A stretch of DNA of 64,000 nucleotides, taken from positions 682,001 to 746,000 of the forward strand of contig JAVKDD010000011.1 in the NCBI GenBank assembly GCA_040222455.1, given 5' to 3'. The notes under the pieces are model-generated. The model was given only the letters and a program-made list of their open reading frames with translations. It had not been told where the DNA came from and ran no database searches. A program made the position numbers and the translations under genes. Shown here in pieces: positions 1-9,276 of the stretch. Origin of the DNA: RHLJ01 sp040222455 (GTDB lineage Bacteria > Bacteroidota > Rhodothermia > Balneolales > Balneolaceae). Each line of letters opens with the position of its first letter. Position 1 is the stretch's first letter.

Positions 1-1363
1 CATGATGATCTACGTGAACAGATTGATTTTGTGCTTTAGCTTCCCAAGTTTTGCCACCATCGGTTGACTTTAAAAATGGAACTCCCCAAGTATAAATTGT
101 CTCAGAATCATTTGGATCAACTCGAATTTCTCCAAAATAATATCCATAAGTAAATACAACTCCATCTAACGGATATTCTTGTACTTTTTCCCAATTCTCA
201 CCACCATTATCAGAACGATAAACTTCAAGACCAATAATAGAAGTGTTGAATAAAGCTGCATTGGCATCGCCCAGGTAATCTGCAAGAGCTCGTGGTTCAT
301 ATTTATCTGCTTCAATATCAGATTTAACTGAAGCAGATGTATACTCAGAAGGAAACCGATTTGATTTCAAATAAGTCTCCAATTGTTTGTCATCTAGAAT
401 AAGGAAATCTCTCTTTCTCATTTCCAGGAAATCAGTTCCACTAAGTTCATTTTCATTTTGTTCGACTTCGGTTTTCGTTACAAACTGATTATCCACAACA
501 GCATAAATGATATCCGGATTTGAATGACTTACATCAATGCCGATTCTTCCAACATGCTTGCCATCAGGTAATCCATTCGTAAGCTTACTCCAGGTATCTC
601 CACCATCAATAGATTTGTAGATTGCTGAACCAGTACCACTTTCCTTGAAATTCCATGCTTTTCTATCTTTTTCCCACGAAGTGGCCCAAAGTATATCAGG
701 ATTAGAAGGATGAATTACTAGGTCCACAACTCCCGTGCTATCATTCACAAAAAGAGTTTTTAACCAAGTTCGTCCACCATCCGTTGTTTTATAAACTCCC
801 CGATTAGAATTAGTACTATATAAAGCTCCAAGACTTGCCACCCAAGCTGTATTTTCATCGGTTGGGTGACTCACAATTCTTCCAATATGTTGTGTTCCTC
901 TTAATCCACTAAAACTCCAGGTTTGTCCTGCATCTGTACTTTTATATACACCTGTTCCTGCATACGTTGACCGACTACTGTTATTTTCACCAGTTCCCAC
1001 CCAAATAATATCTGGATTGGCTCTTGAGATTTCTAAATCACCAACTCCCAATGCTCCATCCTGATGATCAAAGATCGGCTCCATGGTGTTTCCGCTGTTT
1101 GTAGTTTTGAATACTCCACCTGAACCAAAACCTATATAAAAGACTCTGGAATTCTCAGGATGAACGGCTATATCGGTTACACGCCCACCCATAACTACCG
1201 GTCCAACAGAGCGAATAGGATAATTTTTAAAAATGGAAGAAGCTCTTAATGCAGATCGTTGTTGTATAGATGCTTCAACTTCTGATGCAGAAGAAGGAGC
1301 TACAGGTTGAGCAAGAAGAGAAAATGAACTTAAAATTAGAAAGGCAGAAAATAAAAAACGCAT
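1..1363 (-). CDS. Exported BNR/sortilin-like beta-propeller protein, 3' end cut by window edge
   Basis: Open frame on the minus strand from an ATG at 1363 to the window edge with no stop, so about 454 N-terminal residues are present and the C-terminus is missing. Residues 1-19 form a Sec signal peptide (MRFLFSAFLILSSFSLLAQ). At least five Asp-box repeats of the type S/T-x-D-G-G-x-T-W are visible (TTDGGRTW, SIDGGDTW, SDNGGENW, STDGGKTW, TDAGQTW), the mark of BNR/sortilin-type (VPS10-like) propellers. The last visible residues, VHVDHH, match the conserved VHxDHHA stretch of the large exported propeller proteins annotated as glycosyl hydrolase or VPS10 domain protein in Bacteroidota; those are usually about 1000 residues. 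Its substrate is unknown, and exported peptidase-like or glycan-binding roles are both possible. Family call is firm; function is not. Confidence 0.8.
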   Translation of the reverse strand, partial: MRFLFSAFLILSSFSLLAQPVAPSSASEVEASIQQRSALRASSIFKNYPIRSVGPVVMGGRVTDIAVHPENSRVFYIGFGSGGVFKTTNSGNTMEPIFDHQDGALGVGDLEISRANPDIIWVGTGENNSSRSTYAGTGVYKSTDAGQTWSFSGLRGTQHIGRIVSHPTDENTAWVASLGALYSTNSNRGVYKTTDGGRTWLKTLFVNDSTGVVDLVIHPSNPDILWATSWEKDRKAWNFKESGTGSAIYKSIDGGDTWSKLTNGLPDGKHVGRIGIDVSHSNPDIIYAVVDNQFVTKTEVEQNENELSGTDFLEMRKRDFLILDDKQLETYLKSNRFPSEYTSASVKSDIEADKYEPRALADYLGDANAALFNTSIIGLEVYRSDNGGENWEKVQEYPLDGVVFTYGYYFGEIRVDPNDSETIYTWGVPFLKSTDGGKTWEAKAQNQSVHVDHH

Positions 1364-1468
1364 GGTAGATAGTTTTATGAATTAGATAAGTGATGATATA
1401 AAATGGTTCACAAAAAAAATGAAAAAGATTTAATAGCTAATCACTTAAAACTATCCCTGCATAATTCA

Positions 1469-1499
1469 TTGAAATTTAGACGAAATACAGCTACCTTTA
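1469..1499 (+). promoter_or_regulatory. Bacteroidota-type promoter of the rimP-nusA-infB operon
   Basis: TTG at 1469-1471, a 20-bp spacer, then TACCTTTA at 1492-1499, one base off the Bacteroidota -7 consensus TAnnTTTG. The predicted transcription start falls near 1505-1507, at the foot of the hairpin listed next. Sequence match only. Confidence 0.6.
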
Positions 1500-1506
1500 A
1501 ATCTCG

Positions 1507-1535
1507 GTGAGCGTCGGAAGGCACTCACTTTTTTT
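1507..1535 (+). promoter_or_regulatory. Hairpin plus T7 at the predicted 5' end of the rimP operon mRNA (attenuator-like)
   Basis: Arms 1507-1515 and 1520-1528 pair over nine positions: five perfect pairs, one C-A mismatch, a G-C, a U-G wobble and a C-G. The loop is the GNRA tetraloop GGAA (1516-1519), and seven T follow (1529-1535). This is the form of an intrinsic terminator, 17 nt before the rimP ATG and at the likely transcript start. The operon encodes NusA, a termination factor, so autoregulation is plausible, but that is inference. Confidence 0.55.
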
Positions 1536-1552
1536 GTGTTTGAAATTGATGT

Positions 1553-2017
1553 ATGAATCCTGATATAACCGAAACAATTAAAGAATTGGCAATACCACTT
1601 GCAGAAGAGAAAAATCTGTTTTTAGTGGATGTTGAATTAAAGACCGGTGGTGGCACCGAAGTATGGGTATATCTGGATGGCGAGGAACGAGGTGTTAATC
1701 TGGATGAGTGTGCTGAAATTAGTCGAGAACTTGGCTTTTTAATTGATGCGCACGAGCTATTAGGCGATAAATATCGTTTGAATGTTTCATCTCCGGGATT
1801 GAGTAGACCGTTGACTGATAAACGTCAATACACAAGAAATATCGACCGAACCTTAAAATTAAGGTTCAGAAAAGAAAATGATGAAGTTGGCAAATTGGAA
1901 GGTGTAATCACCAAAGTAACCGATACTGCGGTGTTAGTTACAGAAGGTAAAGACGAAAATAAAGAAATACCTTTCGATTCTATTATTGAAGCAAAAATTA
2001 TCCCCGTAATAAACTAA
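1553..2017 (+). CDS. rimP: Ribosome maturation factor RimP
   Basis: Cytoplasmic assembly factor for the 30S subunit. The 154-residue length and layout fit the family: an N-terminal alpha/beta domain (about 1-85, with 'LFLVDVEL' and the conserved 'YRLNVSSPGLSRPL') and a C-terminal SH3-like barrel (about 86-154). It is the first gene of the classic rimP-nusA-infB-rbfA-truB-ribF operon, 10 nt upstream of nusA. The ATG is the first in frame after the leader hairpin. Expression should depend on the promoter and hairpin upstream. Nothing is missing. Identification is firm from sequence and synteny together. Confidence 0.95.
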   Translation: MNPDITETIKELAIPLAEEKNLFLVDVELKTGGGTEVWVYLDGEERGVNLDECAEISRELGFLIDAHELLGDKYRLNVSSPGLSRPLTDKRQYTRNIDRTLKLRFRKENDEVGKLEGVITKVTDTAVLVTEGKDENKEIPFDSIIEAKIIPVIN

Positions 2018-2027
2018 GCACACCCTG

Positions 2028-3287
2028 ATGCAAAACGATTTTTCAAAACAGATTATCTCCTCATTTGCTGAGATCGCAAAGGAAAAAGGCATAGACCGTG
2101 ATCTTTTGCTTTCTATTCTGGAAGATGTATTCCGGACAATGATTCGTAAAAAATACGAAACGGACGACGCTTTTGAAGTGATTTTGAATGCTGATAGAGG
2201 AGAGATCCAAATTCTTCATGTTCAGGAAGTAGTTCCTAAAGAAGAGCTTTCTGATCCTGTAGCTGAGATTGCATTAGAAGAAGCTCAGAAGGTGGATCCT
2301 GATATCGAGTTATACGATGAACTTGCACAGGAAGTGCAAATTCTAGATTTCGGCCGAAGAGCCGTAATGATGGCTCGTCAGCAACTAGCACAGCGTATTC
2401 GTGAAATTGAAAAAGACAATATTTATGAAGATTACACCGATCGTGTAGGGGAAATTATCCTCGGCGATGTGTATCAGGTTAGACATAACAAAGATATTCT
2501 TGTAAATCATAACGGAGTAGAGCTTCTGCTTCCTAAAAATGAGCAAATTTACAAAGATCGCTATCGTAAAGGCGATACTATTCGTGCAGTAGTAATTGGG
2601 GTTCACATGAAAAATGGGAACCCAACGGTTATTATTTCAAGAACTTCAGAGCTATTTTTAGAGCGACTTTTTGAAAATGAAATTCCTGAAGTATTTGACG
2701 GAATCATAGAGTTAGTTAAAATTGCTCGTGCTCCCGGCGACCGCTCAAAAGTTGCAGTTCTTTCTCATGACGAACGAGTTGACCCCGTCGGAGCTTGTGT
2801 TGGTATGAAAGGAATTCGTATTCATGCGATAGTTCGTGAACTTCAAAATGAAAACATCGACGTAATTAATTACTCGAAAGATAAAATTGAATTCATTAAA
2901 CGAGCACTTCAACCAGCAGATGTACTTAAAGTTGAACTTGCAGAAGATGGCGCAAGAGCAAATGTATTAGTTCCAGCTGATGAAGTATCAAAAGCGATTG
3001 GTAAAGGTGGGGTTAATATTAGGCTCGCTTCCAAACTCGCTGAATGTGAAATTGATGTATACAGAGAAGTCGAAGAAGAAGACGATATCGATTTAGCAGA
3101 ATTTGAAGAAGATTTTGGTGCAGAAACGATCAAAAAACTAAACGAGATTGGTTGCGATACCGCTCGCGCTGTACTTGATCTTGATGCTGAAGAAATCTCA
3201 AGTAGAACAAATGGTGAAATTGACGTTGAACAAGCGGCTAAAATCATCAGTGTAATTGCTTATGAATTTGATGAGGAAGGCAGTTAA
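2028..3287 (+). CDS. nusA: Transcription termination/antitermination factor NusA
   Basis: RNA-polymerase-associated factor acting in pausing, termination and antitermination. The order is: N-terminal RNAP-binding domain (about 1-130), S1 domain (about 138-205, 'GEIILGDVYQVRHNKDIL'), KH1 (about 240-300, 'GACVGMKGIRIHAIVRELQ') and KH2 (about 310-350, 'KAIGKGGVNIRLASKLA'). An acidic C-terminal tail then holds a helix-hairpin-helix-like stretch (about 360-415). At 419 residues it lacks the two acidic repeats of the 495-residue E. coli protein, which is normal outside Proteobacteria. It lies 10 nt after rimP and 52 nt before infB, so cotranscription is expected. Confidence 0.96.
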   Translation: MQNDFSKQIISSFAEIAKEKGIDRDLLLSILEDVFRTMIRKKYETDDAFEVILNADRGEIQILHVQEVVPKEELSDPVAEIALEEAQKVDPDIELYDELAQEVQILDFGRRAVMMARQQLAQRIREIEKDNIYEDYTDRVGEIILGDVYQVRHNKDILVNHNGVELLLPKNEQIYKDRYRKGDTIRAVVIGVHMKNGNPTVIISRTSELFLERLFENEIPEVFDGIIELVKIARAPGDRSKVAVLSHDERVDPVGACVGMKGIRIHAIVRELQNENIDVINYSKDKIEFIKRALQPADVLKVELAEDGARANVLVPADEVSKAIGKGGVNIRLASKLAECEIDVYREVEEEDDIDLAEFEEDFGAETIKKLNEIGCDTARAVLDLDAEEISSRTNGEIDVEQAAKIISVIAYEFDEEGS

Positions 3288-3339
3288 GCAATTACTTTCA
3301 ATTTTTTTTAGTTTTCCAGCTCAATTATAAAATCAAAAG

Positions 3340-6204
3340 ATGCCCATAAACAGACCAAAACCCTTATTTAAAGTAGCTTCAGAGTTTAATGTATCTACTC
3401 AGTCTATCGTTGATACACTGGCTGATAACGGGTTTACTGCAGCTAACCGTCCAAACTTTAAGATAACACCTGAAATGTACGAAGTGTTAGATGGAGTTTA
3501 TGGGGAAGATAAGGCGAAGAGCCAAGATCATGAACGCGCTAAAGAGGAGTATGAAAGCCGACGAAGCCACATGATGAATCAGCGTAATGATAGTGTTACG
3601 CTCGATACACTTGAACCTCTTGACACGCTTGAACCTCTTGATGATGATAGCTCTGATAAACCATCAGACACTGAAGATGATCTAATTGGTGGTTTGGAGC
3701 CAATTTTAGAGCCCATAACTGAAGAGGAAACTCCAGCAGAGCCCGAAGAAATTGAAGAGCCGGAAGTAGAGGAACCTGAAGTTGTTAAGGAAGAGGTTTC
3801 AGAACCTGAAGTCGAAGAAACTGTTGAAGAAGTTGAAGAGATTGCAGCTGAAGAAGAAAAAGAGGAAGAACCTGATTCTGAAGATGTTCATGATGAAGCA
3901 GTAGCAGAAGAAGAGGAAGAGGATGATGAAGATTTAGAAGAGGATGAAGAGGATGAAGAGGATGAATCAGTAGAAGAAGACGATTCTGAGGATACTGATA
4001 TTGAACCAGAACCAGAAAAAGAAGAATCAGAAGAAGAGAAAAAAGAACGAATTATTAGAGGACGTGCTAAGCAGCTTAAAGGAACTAAAGTATTAGGGAA
4101 AACTGCCTTTACAAACGACCTTACTTCTGATTCTAAGGTAAGAAAGAAGCGAAAGCGCAAGAAGGATCAGCCTGGCTTTGACAAAAACGCTAAAAAAGAC
4201 ACCAAGAAACCTGCAGAGAATAAAGAAAGAAAAAGAAAGCCAACTCCTGCCTCAGCAAAAGGGAAAAAAGCAGCTCCTAAAACAGAAGTAAATGAGAACG
4301 ATGTAGATAAAATGATGCGCGAAACCCTGAAAAAAATGCAGGGTAATAGCACCGTTGGTACAAAAAGAGGAAAGAGACGTCGTCAACGAAAAGAAGAGCG
4401 AGAGGAAGAATTACAGCAACAGCAGGAAATGCAAGAAATGGAATCAGGTACTATTGAAGTAACTGAGTTTATTACTGCAAATGATTTGGCTGAAGAGCTT
4501 GAAGTTGGCGTAAATGATATTATTTCAGCATGTATGAGTATTGGATTGATGATTACCATCAATCAACGATTAGATGCAGGTACTATCGAATTGGTTGCAA
4601 GCGAATTTGGAAAAGATGTTACTTTCATTGATGCTGAAGAGCTTGTTGAAGAACTTGAACTTGAAGAAGATGCTGAAGAGGATTTAAAACCTCGTGCGCC
4701 AATTATTACAGTAATGGGGCACGTAGATCACGGTAAAACATCTTTACTTGATTACATCCGTGAAGCAAAAGTAGCTGAAGGTGAAGCAGGTGGAATTACA
4801 CAGCACGTTGGTGCCTATGAAGTAGATCACCAAGGTAAAAAAGTTACTTTCCTTGATACTCCGGGTCACGAAGCTTTTACAGCGATGCGTTCTCGTGGTG
4901 CTCAGGCCACTGATATTGTAATTCTTGTTGTTGCGGCAGACGATTCCGTGATGCCTCAAACAATTGAAGCAATAAACCACGCCAAAGCTGCAGGTGTGCC
5001 AATAGTAGTAGCCATTAACAAGATGGATAAAGATGGAGCTACTCCTGATAAGATTAAGCAAGAGCTTTCGAACTATGATGTGATTGTGGAAGAGTGGGGC
5101 GGAACTACTCAGTTCTCACTTGTATCTGCAAAAACAGGAATGGGTATAGATGATCTACTTGAAAAAGTATTAATTGAAGCGGAACTTCTAGATCTTAAAG
5201 CTAATCCTGACCGAAGAGCAGATGGCGTTGTTCTTGAATCTCGACTTGATAAAGGAAAAGGGATTGTTGCAAATATCCTGGTTCAAAATGGTACGCTTAA
5301 AGTTGGAGATTCGTTTGTAGCGGGTCCTTGTTTTGGTAGAGTTCGTGCCATGGAAGATGATCGAGGAAAACGTATTAAAGAAGCGGGACCAGCAACTCCA
5401 GTTCAGTTAACTGGTTTTGATGAAATGCCTCAAGCGGGTGATAAAATGGTAGTTGCCGATGAAAAAACTGCCAAAGAAGTTGCAAGTCAACGACAGCAGA
5501 TTAAACGCGAACAAGCAATGCGTAAAACTAAGCACATGACGCTTGACGATCTTTCAAGAAGATTAGCGCTGGGTGAAGTATCTGAACTTAACGTGATTAT
5601 TAAAGCTGATGTAGATGGTTCTATTGAAGCACTTTCAGGTTCACTACAAAAAATTAGTACCGAAGAAGTTTCTGTAAATATCATCCACACTGGTGCAGGC
5701 GCCATATCTGAATCGGATGTTCTATTAGCTTCTGCCTCTGATGCCATTATCATCGGTTTCCAGGTTCGGCCAACTGCACAAGCAAGAAAACTTGCAGAGT
5801 CTGAAGAAATTGACATCCGACTATTCAGCGTTATTTATGATGCGGTAGACGAAGTTAGAGATGCTCTTGAAGGTCTTCTTTCTCCTGAACTGAAAGAGCA
5901 GATGATGGGTATTGTTGATGTGCGTGAGATTTTCAAAGTATCAAAAGTTGGTACTATTGCTGGTTGTTATGTAACCGAAGGTAAAATCGATAGAAGCAAT
6001 CCAGTTCGTATTATACGTGAAGGTGTAGTTATTTATGATGGTAACATTGGTGCACTAAAACGTTTTAAAGACGATGTGAAAGAAGTAGCATCAGGTTACG
6101 AATGTGGTATTAGCATCCAAAACTATAATGATATTAAAGTGGGCGATTCTTTCGAGAGTTATAAAATTACCGAAGAAAAACGTACCCTCGAAGACGCAAA
6201 CTGA
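3340..6204 (+). CDS. infB: Translation initiation factor IF-2
   Basis: GTPase that places initiator tRNA on the 30S subunit. The layout is: IF2-N helical domain (1-50), a very acidic Glu/Asp stretch (about 100-235), a basic Lys/Arg linker (about 240-365), a second IF2-N-like domain (about 375-430), then the G domain. G1 GHVDHGKT is near residue 460, G3 DTPGHE near 506 and G4 NKMD near 559. Domains II, III and IV follow to residue 954. The acid-then-base linker is long but is the usual variable part of this protein. A short duplicated phrase, 'LDTLEPL', occurs twice near residues 89-101. Conserved operon position. Confidence 0.97.
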   Translation: MPINRPKPLFKVASEFNVSTQSIVDTLADNGFTAANRPNFKITPEMYEVLDGVYGEDKAKSQDHERAKEEYESRRSHMMNQRNDSVTLDTLEPLDTLEPLDDDSSDKPSDTEDDLIGGLEPILEPITEEETPAEPEEIEEPEVEEPEVVKEEVSEPEVEETVEEVEEIAAEEEKEEEPDSEDVHDEAVAEEEEEDDEDLEEDEEDEEDESVEEDDSEDTDIEPEPEKEESEEEKKERIIRGRAKQLKGTKVLGKTAFTNDLTSDSKVRKKRKRKKDQPGFDKNAKKDTKKPAENKERKRKPTPASAKGKKAAPKTEVNENDVDKMMRETLKKMQGNSTVGTKRGKRRRQRKEEREEELQQQQEMQEMESGTIEVTEFITANDLAEELEVGVNDIISACMSIGLMITINQRLDAGTIELVASEFGKDVTFIDAEELVEELELEEDAEEDLKPRAPIITVMGHVDHGKTSLLDYIREAKVAEGEAGGITQHVGAYEVDHQGKKVTFLDTPGHEAFTAMRSRGAQATDIVILVVAADDSVMPQTIEAINHAKAAGVPIVVAINKMDKDGATPDKIKQELSNYDVIVEEWGGTTQFSLVSAKTGMGIDDLLEKVLIEAELLDLKANPDRRADGVVLESRLDKGKGIVANILVQNGTLKVGDSFVAGPCFGRVRAMEDDRGKRIKEAGPATPVQLTGFDEMPQAGDKMVVADEKTAKEVASQRQQIKREQAMRKTKHMTLDDLSRRLALGEVSELNVIIKADVDGSIEALSGSLQKISTEEVSVNIIHTGAGAISESDVLLASASDAIIIGFQVRPTAQARKLAESEEIDIRLFSVIYDAVDEVRDALEGLLSPELKEQMMGIVDVREIFKVSKVGTIAGCYVTEGKIDRSNPVRIIREGVVIYDGNIGALKRFKDDVKEVASGYECGISIQNYNDIKVGDSFESYKITEEKRTLEDAN

Positions 6205-6224
6205 TAACCGTTTAATTAGAAGTT

Positions 6225-6599
6225 ATGAGTTTAAGAGTAGAACGATTAGGCGCTCTTCTTAAAAAAGATTTAGCGGAAATCATTCAAAGAGAATATCAGC
6301 CGGATGGTACTTTCGTTACGGTAACTAATGTCCGTGTTACTCCAGATCTTTCGATCGCTAAAGTATATTTAAGTGTGTTTTCTCCAGGTAGAGATGAACA
6401 AGTTGTATATGAGTTTATAGATGAGCACGTACCTCAAATTAGGCATAAACTCGCAGGTAAGATTAAAAATCAAGTTCGCAAAATCCCTGAGCTTCATTTT
6501 TATGCCGATGATACTGCTGAGTATGTAAACAAAATGCAGAATCTATTCAAAAAAGTAGACGAACAACCCAAAGCTCCCGCCGACGATACCGAGGAATAA
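6225..6599 (+). CDS. rbfA: Ribosome-binding factor A
   Basis: Small cytoplasmic 30S maturation factor, 124 residues, within the family range. It has the single KH-like fold with the conserved opening 'MSLRVERLGALLKKDLAEII', the central 'VTVTNVRVTPDLSIAKVYLS' and the closing 'RKIPELHFYADDTAEY'. It follows infB by 20 nt. Its stop codon overlaps the truB start by one base (TAATG at 6597-6601), so translation of the two genes is probably coupled. Confidence 0.95.
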   Translation: MSLRVERLGALLKKDLAEIIQREYQPDGTFVTVTNVRVTPDLSIAKVYLSVFSPGRDEQVVYEFIDEHVPQIRHKLAGKIKNQVRKIPELHFYADDTAEYVNKMQNLFKKVDEQPKAPADDTEE

Positions 6600-7336
6600 T
6601 GGCTAAGCCACTTCCATTAGATACAATTCCGGTTTTTTCAAAAGAGAATCCACCCACTCCAGAGTTTGATTATAATGATGGTGCTATTCTACTAGTAAAT
6701 AAAGAAAAGACTTGGACCAGCTTTGATGCCGTTAAATTTATTAGAAGCAGAGTAAAAACAAAGAAAGTAGGTCATGCAGGAACACTTGACCCAATGGCAA
6801 CCGGACTTTTAATTCTGTGTACTGGAAAGGCCACAAAATCTATTTCTCAGTTACAGGATATGTCGAAGACCTACGTAGGAGAAATTACTTTTGGAGGATC
6901 AACACCTAGTTATGATGCTGATTCAGACGTAGATGAAAAAGCTCCTTTCGATCACATAACTAGAGAAAAAATTGAAGAAATATTAAAGAATCAATTTTTA
7001 GGTGATATTCAACAAATCCCACCAATGTATTCGGCATTGAAGAGAGATGGAAAAAAACTGTACGAACTCGCAAGGCGAGGTAAAACGGTTGAATTGGAAC
7101 CTCGTCCTGTGACAATTCACAACTATCAAGTGATTGAATATCTGGCTCCTAAGTTGATAGTTTGTATAAATTGTAGCAAAGGAACATACATTCGCTCAAT
7201 TGCTCATGATTTAGGTTTAGCACTAAATTCACGAGGGTATTTGAGTGCATTGGAACGAACGCAAATAGGAGAGTATTCATCAGCTAATGCGTATACTCCA
7301 CATCAAATCGACGATCTATTGAAAGAAGATGGCTAA
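6599..7336 (+). CDS. truB: tRNA pseudouridine(55) synthase TruB
   Basis: Makes pseudouridine 55 in the T loop of tRNAs. The catalytic motif GHAGTLDPMATGLL, with the nucleophilic Asp, lies near residues 58-71. The family motifs 'QIPPMYSALKRDGKKLYELA' and 'CSKGTYIRSIAHDLG' follow. At 245 residues it is the short form without a C-terminal PUA domain, as in many Bacteroidota. The start overlaps the rbfA stop by 1 nt and the end overlaps ribF by 8 nt, so all three are translationally linked. Confidence 0.95.
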   Translation: MAKPLPLDTIPVFSKENPPTPEFDYNDGAILLVNKEKTWTSFDAVKFIRSRVKTKKVGHAGTLDPMATGLLILCTGKATKSISQLQDMSKTYVGEITFGGSTPSYDADSDVDEKAPFDHITREKIEEILKNQFLGDIQQIPPMYSALKRDGKKLYELARRGKTVELEPRPVTIHNYQVIEYLAPKLIVCINCSKGTYIRSIAHDLGLALNSRGYLSALERTQIGEYSSANAYTPHQIDDLLKEDG

Positions 7337-8258
7337 ACTGGTTTACTTAAAAGATATAAAGCACCACTCAAATACTGTAGTAACGGTAGGCACTTTCGAT
7401 GGAGTTCATGAAGGGCATCGTGCATTGATGGAAACGGTAGTTAAGAAAGCTAAAAAGAGAAACGCTCGTAGTGTTGTAGTAACTTTTGATCCTCATCCCA
7501 GAACCATTATTAGTTCTAAAAAAGCCAGTATTCGGTTGTTGACTTCACTGAAAGAACGAGCTGAAATTCTTGAGACAATAGGGATAGATGAACTATGCGT
7601 AATTCCTTTTACAAGAGATTTCTCACTTTTGAGTTCTGAAGAATTTGTAAAAGACGAAATCCATAAAAAAATTGGAATTAGTGAATTTGTCATCGGCTAT
7701 GATCATCACTTTGGAAAAGACCGATCTGGTACGATTGAAACTTTAGAAAATCTCGGCCCCGATTTAGGTTTTGATGTATATGTTGTATCAAAACGAGAAA
7801 TGGGCGAAGTAACTATAAGTAGTACAGTTATTAGAGCTGCCATTCAGATAGAAGGTGATATGAATCAGGCTGCAAAGCTTTTAGGACGCCCATATATGTT
7901 AAATGGATTGGTAATTCATGGAGATGAACGAGGGCGAAATTTAGGATTCCCAACAGCGAATTTACAAGCAGAACATCCAGACAAAGTAATACCAAAGAAT
8001 GGCATTTATGCAGTTAAAGTGAGAGTTGATGATAACTGGTATAATGGAATGATGAATATAGGTGTTCGCCCAACCTTCGACGGGGAAACTAAAACGCTGG
8101 AAGTAAACATTTTTGATTTCAACGAACTCATTTACGGAAAAACCGTTCAAATTCGTTTCTTTGATCGGATTCGGGATGAAAAGAAGTTTTCTGGGGTAGA
8201 GGAGTTAAAAGCGCAGCTTCAGAGAGATAAAGAAGCTACGATGGAGATGCTAAACTGA
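7329..8258 (+). CDS. ribF: Bifunctional riboflavin kinase / FAD synthetase
   Basis: Makes FMN from riboflavin and FAD from FMN. The N-terminal adenylyltransferase domain (about 1-180) carries the nucleotide-binding GTFDGVHEGHRALM near residues 18-31. The C-terminal kinase domain (about 185-309) carries 'GRPYMLNGLVIHGDERG', 'LGFPTANL' and 'PKNGIYAV'. At 309 residues it has normal length and both activities appear intact. The start lies inside the truB end (8-nt overlap). It is the last gene of the plus-strand operon; no clear terminator follows. Confidence 0.95.
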   Translation: MAKLVYLKDIKHHSNTVVTVGTFDGVHEGHRALMETVVKKAKKRNARSVVVTFDPHPRTIISSKKASIRLLTSLKERAEILETIGIDELCVIPFTRDFSLLSSEEFVKDEIHKKIGISEFVIGYDHHFGKDRSGTIETLENLGPDLGFDVYVVSKREMGEVTISSTVIRAAIQIEGDMNQAAKLLGRPYMLNGLVIHGDERGRNLGFPTANLQAEHPDKVIPKNGIYAVKVRVDDNWYNGMMNIGVRPTFDGETKTLEVNIFDFNELIYGKTVQIRFFDRIRDEKKFSGVEELKAQLQRDKEATMEMLN

Positions 8259-8370
8259 AGTCAAATTAGTTAAGAATAAAATTTGATTCGAACCAGACTC
8301 CATAACTTCGACGTTTTTGCAACTATTTTATATTGATAGATATGTATTCTTTTTTCTCTATTGTGATTTG

Positions 8371-9000
8371 TCAATTCCTTTCTAATTTTCTGAAACTGCA
8401 AAATACAAAGTTTTGAATCGTATCGAATGGTGTCTTATGGTCAACTGTTAAGCACTTTATTTTTTTAAAGTAATTTTTCAGTCGATTGGTCATAGTTGTT
8501 TCAGAATATTGTTTGATTTCAATTCCACTACATTTTTTTGGCCCTTGTTCAGAAAATGTCCCTATCACTAAAACACCTGATGTATTAATATACTGCCGAG
8601 CAGTTTCCAAGTAGCTTGAAATTTCTTGTTCGTCTGTTAAAAAGTGAAATGCAGCTCTATCATGCCAAAAGTCATATTTTTCAGTTGGTTTAAAATTTGT
8701 GGCATCTTCAACTATCCAAGTTACATTTTTAGCTTTATCGCCAAGTCGTTGCTTTGCTCTTTCTATTGCAGTCGCTGAAATGTCAAGAACTGAAATGTCT
8801 TGATAACCCAAGTCGAGTAAATGGTCAACTAAAAAACTGTCGCCACCACCTATGTCAATTACTTTTGCCGAGGTTGGAACATTGAATTGTTTAATGAACT
8901 CCAGTGAAGTTTCTGGAGTTGGCTGAAACCAACTAACGTCTGTCAATTCTTTCGTCTTATATAATTGCTCCCAATGTTTTTTACGGTCAAAATTTTCCAT
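8371..9000 (-). CDS. Class I SAM-dependent methyltransferase of unknown substrate
   Basis: Rossmann-fold methyltransferase with motif I 'AKVIDIGGGDSF', the acidic end of strand 2 in 'ISVLDISATAI', and post-motif 'KYDFWHDRAAFHFL'. I prefer the ATG at 9000 (MENFDRKKHWEQLY), which begins with the conserved amphipathic helix; an in-frame ATG at 9039 would add 13 residues of poor quality. It stands alone on the minus strand between ribF and rpsO, which normally adjoin, so it looks like a later insertion into a conserved gene order. The substrate (small molecule, thiol, tellurite or other) cannot be told from sequence. Confidence 0.8.
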   Translation of the reverse strand: MENFDRKKHWEQLYKTKELTDVSWFQPTPETSLEFIKQFNVPTSAKVIDIGGGDSFLVDHLLDLGYQDISVLDISATAIERAKQRLGDKAKNVTWIVEDATNFKPTEKYDFWHDRAAFHFLTDEQEISSYLETARQYINTSGVLVIGTFSEQGPKKCSGIEIKQYSETTMTNRLKNYFKKIKCLTVDHKTPFDTIQNFVFCSFRKLERN

Positions 9001-9204
9001 TTTATCAATTTCGCTAATTGCTTTTCTAGACTGATTCAAGATTAGTTTTATATGAAGTAAAGTGATTTACTGACAATGTACAAACATCAACTAATTCTAA
9101 AATAATTATTGAGCTCAAAGTACCTGAGTTACTATAAACCGAAGAACCCAAGTTTCCGATTTATAAGCACTTCGCAAACATTAAATATTTGTAAGCTAAC
9201 AGCA

Positions 9205-9235
9205 TTGTCGCTTTAACTTAAAAGCTGTATCTTTG
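9205..9235 (+). promoter_or_regulatory. Promoter of rpsO
   Basis: TTG at 9205-9207, 20-bp spacer, perfect -7 box TATCTTTG at 9228-9235. The rpsO ATG is 42 nt further. This is the cleanest Bacteroidota-type promoter in the window and fits with rpsO having lost its link to the upstream operon. Confidence 0.75.
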
Positions 9236-9276
9236 GAGTCTACGAATTGATAAATAAGTTATAACTGAATATTGCA

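Noticed and set aside
3888..4160. 90-codon serine-rich minus-strand frame inside infB
   Set aside because: It is the antisense of the Glu/Asp-rich linker; low-complexity shadow.
8270..8345. Possible tRNA because of GGTTCGAATC on the minus strand near 8284
   Set aside because: No acceptor, D or anticodon stems can be formed around it at the right distances.
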